Assembly (NCBI GenBank): GCA_964599285.1
Contig: CAZREI010000022.1
Span: 1-7,152 of the forward strand
Source of the DNA: VGLO01 sp964599285
Lineage (GTDB): Bacteria > Patescibacteriota > Minisyncoccia > Minisyncoccales > Staskawiczbacteraceae
Direction of reading: 5' to 3'
DNA: 7,152 nucleotides
The notes under the pieces were generated by a model. It worked only from the letters and a program-made list of their open reading frames with translations, made no database searches and had not been told where the DNA came from. How positions within the stretch are numbered: the stretch's first letter is position 1; each line of letters begins with the position of its first letter. This document shows, piece after piece, positions 1 to 4,301 of the stretch. The position numbers were made by a program, and so were the translations under genes.

Positions 1-29
1 CAGTTAGTTCAACAAGTAAGTGCAACACT
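1..29 (+). repeat. IS30 left terminal inverted repeat
   Basis: Positions 5-29 match the reverse complement of 1078-1102 at about 20 of 25 positions without gaps, with a perfect 12-bp inner block (18-29 against 1078-1089). Weaker matching continues outward to position 1, so the repeat is probably about 29 bp long. Confidence 0.75.
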
Positions 30-45
30 CTGGTAACATGAGTGT

Positions 46-1098
46 ATGCAGTACAAACATTTTTCAATTGAGGAACGCGAGCAAATTCAATACGCCCTAT
101 GGGCTAAAAAGTCAGTACGCCAGATAGCCCGGGAGCTTGGTCGTTCACCGAGTTCGGTTTCCAGGGAAATGCATCGAAACCGAGACTTTGATCGGATGCA
201 GCGATACAATCCTCGCACCTCTCATCAACGAGCTATCAGAAAAAGAAGCAGCCGAGGCCGCCACGACCGTCTCAAAAACCAAACTATCCGCGATTACGTC
301 GTCACCGAACTTAAGAAACGCACTTCGCCCGAACAAATCGCCGGTCGAATCTCCATAGACCATCCAAACCAGAAAATATCCCACGAAGCCATTTACCAGT
401 TTATCTATGCTCAAATCCACCGTGATGGATATGGTTTACTCAAACCCGGCTGCCAAGATTTACGAAGTTACCTTCGCCGACGCAAAAAGCGCCGTACCCA
501 CCAAGGCGCACGACGCTGTCAGCGAGTGCTACGTATGCCAGGACTATCCATTGATGTTCGGCCAAAGGTCGTTGCAGAAAAAACCAGACCAGGTGATTGG
601 GAATCAGACAGTGTAGCTTCCAAGAATAACCAAGCTGGCATCAACACGTTGCTCGAACGGAAAACAGGAGTGGTGTGCATTACGAAATTACGGGCCAAAA
701 CTGCTGATGCTACCGTTACCGCTATTACCAGTAGAATGAATCAGTTTCCCAAAGGCCTACGTCAAACGATGACCTTCGACAACGGTTCAGAAAACCAAAA
801 GTGGGACGAATTGCAAATACGCACTGGCCTGACTCCATACTTCGCCCATGCTTACCACTTTTGGGAACGGGGAGCGAATGAAAATGTCAATGGCCTCATC
901 CGGGATTTCTTTCCCAAGAAGACCGACTTTTCAGTGATATCCAACCAAGAACTGCAAGCAGTGGAGGACAACCTCAACAACCGTCCGAGAAAACGCCTCA
1001 ACTGGCTCACCCCTTTAGAGGCATTGGCAAAAGAGCTAGAAAAACTTAACATGAGCATAAATACCATTAACCTCCGCAGTGTTGCACTTGCAGGTTGA
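46..1098 (+). CDS. IS30-family transposase
   Basis: This 350-residue protein catalyses excision and insertion of the surrounding element. The N-terminus holds a helix-turn-helix that would bind the inverted repeats (about residues 20-42, VRQIARELGRSPSSVSREM). The RNase H-like catalytic core carries the IS30-type DDE triad: D188 in WESD, D245 in TFDNGSEN, and E279 in ERGANENVNGLI. The 33-residue spacing between the second Asp and the Glu is characteristic of the family. A basic stretch near residues 144-150 (RRRKKRR) fits DNA binding. No stop, frameshift or missing catalytic residue is visible, so the copy looks functional. An ATG at 38 is in another frame. The stop codon lies in the right inverted repeat. 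Confidence 0.95.
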   Translation: MQYKHFSIEEREQIQYALWAKKSVRQIARELGRSPSSVSREMHRNRDFDRMQRYNPRTSHQRAIRKRSSRGRHDRLKNQTIRDYVVTELKKRTSPEQIAGRISIDHPNQKISHEAIYQFIYAQIHRDGYGLLKPGCQDLRSYLRRRKKRRTHQGARRCQRVLRMPGLSIDVRPKVVAEKTRPGDWESDSVASKNNQAGINTLLERKTGVVCITKLRAKTADATVTAITSRMNQFPKGLRQTMTFDNGSENQKWDELQIRTGLTPYFAHAYHFWERGANENVNGLIRDFFPKKTDFSVISNQELQAVEDNLNNRPRKRLNWLTPLEALAKELEKLNMSINTINLRSVALAG

Positions 1099-1106
1099 AT
1101 TCAGTG
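1078..1106 (+). repeat. IS30 right terminal inverted repeat
   Basis: This is the inverted partner of positions 1-29. It contains the last codons and the TGA stop (1096-1098) of the transposase. Immediately outside it begins the promoter region of the DGR target gene. Confidence 0.75.
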
Positions 1107-1115
1107 CCAAAAGCC

Positions 1116-1144
1116 TTGACATATAGCTTGGATAGTGCTATCAT
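1116..1144 (+). promoter_or_regulatory. Sigma70-type promoter of the DGR target gene, with a palindrome over the -10
   Basis: A consensus -35 TTGACA (1116-1121) is separated by exactly 17 bp from a -10 TATCAT (1139-1144), which is preceded by an extended-type TG at 1136-1137. Transcription would start near 1151. A short perfect palindrome (GATAG, 2-nt gap, CTATC; 1131-1142) overlaps the -10 and could be an operator; that role is inference. The promoter lies just outside the IS30 right end, so it belongs to the DGR side of the junction. Confidence 0.75.
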
Positions 1145-1150
1145 AAAGCC

Positions 1151-1277
1151 ATAGAGTAAAACGATAGGTTTTACTCAAAAACTGCACTTTTTAAAGGAAA
1201 CCAGCCATAGCCAAAAGTCTTTTTAGCAAGAGAGGATTTCTGGCTATGGCTGCTATTTCGGCGGCCTAAGGTTTAAG
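1151..1277 (+). promoter_or_regulatory. Structured 5' leader of the DGR target gene
   Basis: About 139 nt separate the predicted transcription start from the ATG. Two hairpins can be read directly. A 9-bp stem (1154-1162 with 1168-1176, 5-nt loop) sits at the very 5' end. A perfect 12-bp stem pairs CAGCCATAGCCA (1202-1213) with 1241-1252 around a 27-nt loop. The ribosome binding site at 1278-1283 lies outside both stems. No known riboswitch class is recognised. Possible roles are transcript stabilisation or control of read-through, both unproven. Confidence 0.5.
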
Positions 1278-1283
1278 AAGGAG
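1278..1283 (+). promoter_or_regulatory. Shine-Dalgarno site of the DGR target gene
   Basis: AAGGAG lies 6 nt before the ATG at 1290. It is one of only two strong Shine-Dalgarno sites in the window and fixes the start of the target gene. Confidence 0.85.
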
Positions 1284-1289
1284 AAAACG

Positions 1290-2042
1290 ATGAGTAGTTT
1301 CATCGGCGCAGAAGCGGCCAAATTGGCTGGTCTGCAAAAAGATCTTTTGGCAAAATTTCAAGCCGGCCACATCACGTTGACCCACTTGGAATGGTTTAAC
1401 TGCCTTACCAAAGATCAGCGCGATCAGCTGGCCGGCGGTGCTATTGTCATGGCAGAACGGCGGATCGTTTTGCCCGATACCGACCGCCAACTGGACGGCT
1501 GGAAGGATTTTTGGAAACGCTACAGCAATGTTGAAGTAGCGACTTCCAAAATCCAAGTTCCCGGCCACCAGCCCGGCTTTGACCAGCTCATTGTCATGCC
1601 CGAAGAAGTCAGGATGACCAACAACGGCATCTTTGACCTCTGTCATCGCCATCTTACCTGCTGGCGCTACTACGACGATTTGGACAAGGCCATTTGCCAC
1701 CACGATCGTGATCCCAACCAAGGCAGTTATGCCATTTGGGTGCGCGATCGCCAGGAAGCAGACGAGGAAAACAAAAATCTCTCTGCGCGCTACTTCTGGG
1801 ATCAGAAACTGAAGACGGAAACCTACCTGGAACGCATGGTGCACGGCCTCAACTATTGGGATCGCACCAAAAAGCACTTGGACATTGACAACTGGACGCT
1901 CTGTCCCGGCTCGCGGTTTGGCCATGGCGGTGTCCCGATCGTCGACCGGGATCCCGATTACCGCAAGGTCAAGGTGCTCTACTACAGTCCGGGCTGCTCC
2001 GATCACGATATCCGCGCCCGTTCCGCGGTTTCCTCGTCGTGA
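1290..2042 (+). CDS. DGR target protein with C-terminal variable region
   Basis: This 250-residue protein is the substrate of the retroelement. Its last 44 residues (from G207) are encoded by the VR, and 13 of them differ from the TR translation (residues 210, 211, 212, 214, 219, 221, 224, 230, 235, 236, 238, 240, 246). The variable segment keeps an invariant scaffold (GSR, VP, RKVKV, YYSP, IRARS) around the changing sites. This is the pattern of DGR targets with a C-type-lectin-like fold, although that fold is inferred and not proven here. The N-terminal ~200 residues are hydrophilic and rich in charge, His and Trp, with no signal peptide or membrane segment, so the protein is cytoplasmic unless exported by an unusual route. 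The start is set by a strong Shine-Dalgarno at 1278. The gene is GC-rich compared with the reverse transcriptase gene downstream. Its ligand is unknown. Confidence 0.9.
   Translation: MSSFIGAEAAKLAGLQKDLLAKFQAGHITLTHLEWFNCLTKDQRDQLAGGAIVMAERRIVLPDTDRQLDGWKDFWKRYSNVEVATSKIQVPGHQPGFDQLIVMPEEVRMTNNGIFDLCHRHLTCWRYYDDLDKAICHHDRDPNQGSYAIWVRDRQEADEENKNLSARYFWDQKLKTETYLERMVHGLNYWDRTKKHLDIDNWTLCPGSRFGHGGVPIVDRDPDYRKVKVLYYSPGCSDHDIRARSAVSSS
1908..2032 (+). repeat. DGR variable repeat (VR)
   Basis: This segment aligns without gaps to the template repeat at 2324-2448 (constant offset 416). There are 107 identities and 18 differences, and every difference sits where TR has A: 10 A-to-G, 5 A-to-T and 3 A-to-C. 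All 90 non-A positions of TR are unchanged. Identity stops abruptly on both sides. The A-free GC-rich run at 2011-2025 is a plausible counterpart of the initiation-of-mutagenic-homing (IMH) sequence, although three further differences (2026, 2027, 2030) lie beyond it. Confidence 0.97.
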
Positions 2043-2045
2043 GGG

Positions 2046-2086
2046 TTGCTCGTTTTCGCCACGCCGCGCGTTGCGAAAACGAGCAA
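2046..2086 (+). promoter_or_regulatory. Post-VR hairpin/cruciform, candidate retrohoming structure
   Basis: A perfect 14-bp inverted repeat (2046-2059 with 2073-2086) begins 3 nt after the target stop codon and 13 nt after the end of VR. The 13-nt apex can itself form 4 more pairs (2061-2064 with 2068-2071). In the Bordetella phage DGR, a hairpin just downstream of VR is needed for efficient retrohoming. Position and symmetry suggest the same role here, but this is inference. It is not followed by a T-run, so it is not itself an intrinsic terminator. Confidence 0.7.
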
Positions 2087-2091
2087 TTAGG

Positions 2092-2140
2092 CCGCGGTTG
2101 CAAATTTCACAAAGAAATTTGCATCCGCGGTATTTTTTTT
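2092..2140 (+). terminator. Rho-independent terminator of the DGR target gene
   Basis: The arms CCGCGG (2092-2097 with 2125-2130) and a 10-bp A/T-rich stem (2099-2108 with 2114-2123) are separated by one T-T mismatch and capped by a 5-nt loop. TATTTTTTTT (2131-2140) follows at once. This is a strong intrinsic terminator that should isolate the target mRNA from the TR/RT region. Confidence 0.9.
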
Positions 2141-2167
2141 GCAAAACTTTGTAAGATTTGTTAGTAT
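2139..2167 (+). promoter_or_regulatory. Promoter for the template-repeat RNA
   Basis: TTGCAA (2139-2144) and TAGTAT (2162-2167) are spaced by 17 bp, placing a transcription start near 2174. The -35 overlaps the T-run of the preceding terminator. This would give the TR (and possibly the reverse transcriptase) a transcript separate from the target mRNA. Confidence 0.6.
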
Positions 2168-2323
2168 GACCACGTGGCTAACTTCCCTCGTTGGCCACAG
2201 GAAACTGCTTGCCCAATTTTAGTAAACTTCTAAGGTTTAGAAAACTGCTCTGCGACGGACAGAGATAACTCAGGTAATTTTGCAAAAAATTACCGGTGAT
2301 ACGCATGAAATTGGGCAAAAATG

Positions 2324-2448
2324 GGCTCGCGGTATGACAATGGCAATGTCCCGATCGTCAACCGGAATCCCGATAACCGCAAGGTCAAGGTGAACTACTA
2401 CAGTCCGGACAACTCCAATCACAATATCCGCGCCCGTTCCGAAGTATC
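2324..2448 (+). repeat. DGR template repeat (TR)
   Basis: This is the donor copy for VR at 1908-2032. It contains 35 adenines, 18 of which correspond to substitutions in VR. In the frame of the target gene it reads nine AAY (Asn) codons at the diversified positions, as is usual for DGR templates: randomising the two A's of AAY reaches many amino acids and creates no stop codon. The target-frame reading of TR ends in TAA at 2453-2455. Confidence 0.97.
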
Positions 2449-2453
2449 GCATT

Positions 2454-2477
2454 AAGGAGAGTTTTCAAACTCTCCTT
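2454..2477 (+). promoter_or_regulatory. Hairpin immediately 3' of TR
   Basis: A perfect 11-bp inverted repeat (AAGGAGAGTTT at 2454-2464 with 2467-2477) has a 2-nt gap and starts 5 nt after TR ends. No T-run follows, so it is not a typical terminator. The left arm contains AAGGAG, a Shine-Dalgarno-like sequence, but it would be sequestered and is about 50 nt from the nearest usable ATG (2510). It may be part of the region 3' of TR from which cDNA synthesis is primed in studied DGRs; that is inference. Confidence 0.6.
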
Positions 2478-2485
2478 TGTGTTAA

Positions 2486-2502
2486 AACCGTGAATCACGG
2501 TT
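2486..2502. repeat. 17-bp palindrome just upstream of the reverse transcriptase
   Basis: AACCGTGA, one central A, TCACGGTT forms a perfect palindrome ending 7 nt before the ATG at 2510. The same motif forms the tips of the palindromic element at 3624-3800, so related sequences lie on both sides of the reverse transcriptase gene. Confidence 0.7.
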
Positions 2503-2509
2503 AAAAGTT

Positions 2510-3566
2510 ATGAAACCAAATTTTAAACAGCTGAGGGGGGGGGGTTAAAGGGCAAAGCCTTTACGATCAAATAATTTCAACCAAGCATTTGTTTTACGCC
2601 TGGCATGCTTTCAAGATAGGGAAAACAAAGAAAGCGGATGTCGCGGAATTTGCAAAAAATTATGCCCTGGAAATATCTTTGCTAAGAAGTGAATTAAGCC
2701 ACAAGCAATATGCCCACGCGCCTTATACTACGTTTTACATCCAGGATCCGAAGCTGCGGAAAATAAACAAGGCTTGCGTGCGCGATCGGGTGGTGCATCA
2801 TGCGATATTTTCAAAACTGTACGATATGTTTGATAAGGCGTTTATTTTTGATTCTTATTCGTGCAGAATTGAAAAAGGAACGCATCGGGCGGTCAGGCGC
2901 TTGCACTACTTTTTTAACAAAGCAAGCAGGAATAACACCAAGACCTGTTGGGCATTAAAATGCGATATTAAAAAGTTTTTTGATTCCATTGATCAGGATA
3001 TTTTGCTTGCCTTGATAAACAGAAAAGTGAGCGACGATGAAGCAAGGTGGCTGATTACCTTGATTGTGAAAAGTTTCCAAAAAGGGCTGCCTTTGGGAAA
3101 TATTACCAGCCAGCTTTTTGCCAACATCTATTTAAATGAGTTGGATCAATATATCAAGCACGTAGTAAAGGCAGAGCACTATATCCGCTACTGCGATGAT
3201 TTTGTAATACTGCATACTGACCGACAGTACCTGGAAAGCATAGTTTTAAAAGTAAGGCATTTTTTACATGAGCATTTGCGACTGACGCTTCACCCTGGCA
3301 AAATTATTTTTAGAAAGTATCGTCAGGGCATCGATTTTTTAGGGTACGTAAGTTTTCCCAGCCACACTATTTTGCGGGTTAAGACAAAAAAGAGGATGTT
3401 TAAAAAAGTAACGCAGAAAATAATACTGTATAAAAACGGCCAGGTAACAAAAAAGCATTTGCGCCAAACTGTACAGTCGTATTTGGGGATGTTAACGCAT
3501 TGCAAGGCGCATGAAATAAGGAACGCGTTAGTCCGTTTGCTAAAGTATTATAGAGTTAACCTGTAA
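2510..3566 (+). CDS. DGR reverse transcriptase, 5' end out of frame at a G10 tract
   Basis: This enzyme copies TR RNA into adenine-mutagenised cDNA. Counting from the TTG at 2589 (325 residues), the reverse transcriptase core is complete: RDRVVHHA (65-72), catalytic D126 in CDIKKFFDSI, the DGR-type motif GLPLGNITSQ (166-175), the active site YCDD (201-204) and FLGY (250-253). The segment just upstream of 2589, SLYDQIISTKHL in the same frame, matches the expected DGR RT N-terminus, so coding begins earlier than 2589. That frame is open only back to a TGA at 2532 and has no ATG, GTG or TTG before 2589. The ATG at 2510 is in another frame and meets TAA at 2546. Nine G instead of ten at 2535-2544 would join the two parts as MKPNFKQLRGGVKG..., giving about 351 residues. 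As written, the gene is off, translated from a weak internal start, or affected by an assembly error. No Shine-Dalgarno precedes 2510. Confidence 0.93.
2535..2544 (+). repeat. G10 homopolymer tract in the RT 5' coding region
   Basis: Ten consecutive G separate the ATG-containing reading frame (2510-2545) from the main reverse transcriptase frame. A length divisible by three (9 or 12) restores a continuous gene; 10 does not. Such tracts are prone to replication slippage and to transcriptional slippage, and also to sequencing or assembly error. Confidence 0.9.
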
Positions 3567-3593
3567 TTTTTGGTGCAAACTTTTCACGAACTC

Positions 3594-3622
3594 TTGACTT
3601 TGAGCAGGAAATTTTTTAGAAT
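3594..3622 (+). promoter_or_regulatory. Sigma70-type promoter upstream of groES
   Basis: TTGACT (3594-3599) and TAGAAT (3617-3622) are spaced by 17 bp. The predicted start near 3629 falls inside the left end of the palindromic element, so a transcript reaching groES would carry the whole element in a ~250-nt leader. No CIRCE operator (the HrcA site common before groESL) is visible. Confidence 0.6.
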
Positions 3623-3623
3623 C

Positions 3624-3800
3624 TTAACCGTGAATCACGAAATGGTTTCTTTGGATTTCCCCCAATTTTTGAGATAGAAATTTGATAGAAATATTTTACG
3701 TAGCAAGCTACGTAAAATATTTATAGCGAATTTATAGCCAAAAATTGGAGGAAAGACAAGAAATATTCTTTTTATTGTCCATTTCGTAATTCACGGTTAA
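3624..3800. mobile_element. MITE-like palindromic element
   Basis: The ~177-bp element has no gene. Its 22-bp ends (3624-3645 and 3779-3800) are inverted repeats with one mismatch, beginning TTAACCGTGAAT. Matching continues inward imperfectly (CCAATTTTTG on the left pairs with a copy on the right). The centre is a perfect 16-bp inverted repeat (3689-3704 with 3707-3722) with a 2-nt gap, so most of the element can fold into one long hairpin. AATC flanks it on both sides (3620-3623 and 3800-3803), a possible 4-bp target duplication. A MITE mobilised by a transposase elsewhere is the favoured reading; a native structured groES leader is the alternative. Confidence 0.65.
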
Positions 3801-3841
3801 ATCACATAACCGATACAAGGAAAAGACAACAAAAAAACACT

Positions 3842-3882
3842 GTCGTAGTTTTGTTTCATGTTCCATGTTTCATGTTCCATGA
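3842..3882 (+). repeat. 41-bp start-codon repeat, copy 1 (groES)
   Basis: The segment is identical to 6509-6549. It contains two tandem copies of the 14-mer TTTCATGTTCCATG, and its last ATG (3879) is the groES start codon. It contains no Shine-Dalgarno sequence. An in-frame upstream ATG at 3858 would add the seven residues MFHVSCS, which groES proteins lack. Confidence 0.85.
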
Positions 3883-4169
3883 CGATAAAACCTCTCGCCG
3901 ATCATATTTTAATCGAGCCCATTAAAGAAGAAGAGAAAACCAAATCGGGAATTTTTTTGCCCGATACCGCTCAAAAAGAAAAACCTGAACAGGGCATGGT
4001 TATTGCCGTTGGTCAGGGCAAAAAAACTGACGATGGAAAAATTGTCCCCGTTTCAGTCAAAGCCGGCGACAAAGTGCTGTTTACCAAATACGGACCCAAT
4101 GAAATTAAGATTGATGGGAAAGAATATCTCATCGCTTCCGAAGGCGACATTCTTGCGATTATAGAATAA
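3879..4169 (+). CDS. groES: Co-chaperonin GroES (Hsp10)
   Basis: This 96-residue protein forms the heptameric lid that caps the GroEL cavity during ATP-driven folding in the cytoplasm. The sequence shows the Hsp10 hallmarks: N-terminal IKPLADHILIEP (3-14), the mobile loop that docks on GroEL around residues 17-38 with the hydrophobic tripeptide in SGIFLPD (23-29), the conserved AGDKVLFTKYG (62-72), and the C-terminal EYLIASEGDILAIIE. I chose the ATG at 3879 rather than the in-frame ATG at 3858, because the family normally begins a few residues before KPL and the extra residues come from the repeat. There is no Shine-Dalgarno. groEL follows after 132 bp. Confidence 0.97.
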   Translation: MTIKPLADHILIEPIKEEEKTKSGIFLPDTAQKEKPEQGMVIAVGQGKKTDDGKIVPVSVKAGDKVLFTKYGPNEIKIDGKEYLIASEGDILAIIE

Positions 4170-4175
4170 TAATAA

Positions 4176-4295
4176 ATAATGCCAATTTACCAATGACGTG
4201 CCAATGACGCCAATACGAGCATGCGAAAGCGCTTAGCGAATGCGCCCACGCGAATATTAGCAACATTGGCGACACATTCGCATTATTGGCATTAT
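4176..4295. repeat. Degenerate inverted-repeat region between groES and groEL
   Basis: GCCAAT occurs at 4181, 4200 and 4209, and its complement ATTGGC at 4265 and 4285. The outer arms ATAATGCCAAT (4176-4186) and 4285-4295 are a perfect 11-bp inverted pair. Inner GCGAATG (4236-4242) has a complementary copy near 4276-4282. The segment is non-coding and can fold on itself. Frame-open codons upstream of the groEL start arise from these repeats and are not part of the protein. Confidence 0.55.
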
Positions 4296-4301
4296 AATCA
4301 C

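Larger units (their letters stand above)
1..1106 (+). mobile_element. IS30-family insertion sequence, apparently complete
   Basis: A single full-length transposase gene lies between imperfect terminal inverted repeats at about 1-29 and 1078-1106, giving an element of about 1.1 kb, the usual size for the IS30 family. The inner parts of both repeats share the core AAGTGCAACACT. The transposase stop codon falls inside the right repeat, a compact arrangement. The left boundary touches the window edge, so the outermost base and any target-site duplication cannot be confirmed. The element ends about 10 bp before the promoter of the DGR target gene. Confidence 0.85.
2174..2477 (+). ncRNA. Predicted DGR template RNA (TR RNA)
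   Basis: From the predicted start at 2174 the RNA would open with a 9-bp hairpin (2174-2182 with 2190-2198, one T-G wobble, 7-nt loop). A long-range 11-bp stem (2209-2219 with 2308-2318) then closes a junction holding three hairpins: 2222-2227 with 2233-2238, CTCTG/CAGAG near 2248-2264, and a 9-bp stem 2273-2281 with 2286-2294 capped by the GNRA tetraloop GCAA. TR follows 5 nt after this domain, and TR is followed by another hairpin at 2454-2477. TR is thus bracketed by structure. The pairings are read directly from the sequence; the transcript ends and function are inferred. Transcription may continue into the reverse transcriptase gene. Confidence 0.6.

Noticed and set aside
1266..2144. Long minus-strand open frame opposite the target gene
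   Set aside because: It is antisense to a gene with promoter, ribosome binding site, VR and terminator on the + strand. Its translation resembles no family and results from the GC-rich codon pattern.
2321..2455. Short ATG-initiated reading frame through the TR (44 codons)
   Set aside because: It is the TR read in the target-gene frame. The ATG is preceded by no ribosome binding site and the sequence is explained by its role as template.
2589..3566. Reverse transcriptase as a group II intron or retron enzyme
   Set aside because: There is no maturase or HNH domain and no intron ribozyme. The adjacent TR/VR pair with A-specific changes and the RDRVVHHA and GLPLGNITSQ motifs identify a DGR enzyme.
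3858..3878. In-frame upstream ATG as the true groES start
   Set aside because: The added residues are encoded by a repeat also found before an unrelated gene, and they do not belong to the Hsp10 family N-terminus.
4293..4298. TATAAT just before the groEL start as a separate promoter
   Set aside because: It lies only 3 bp from the ATG, with no -35 at the right distance. A transcript would start inside the gene. It is probably part of the intergenic repeat.
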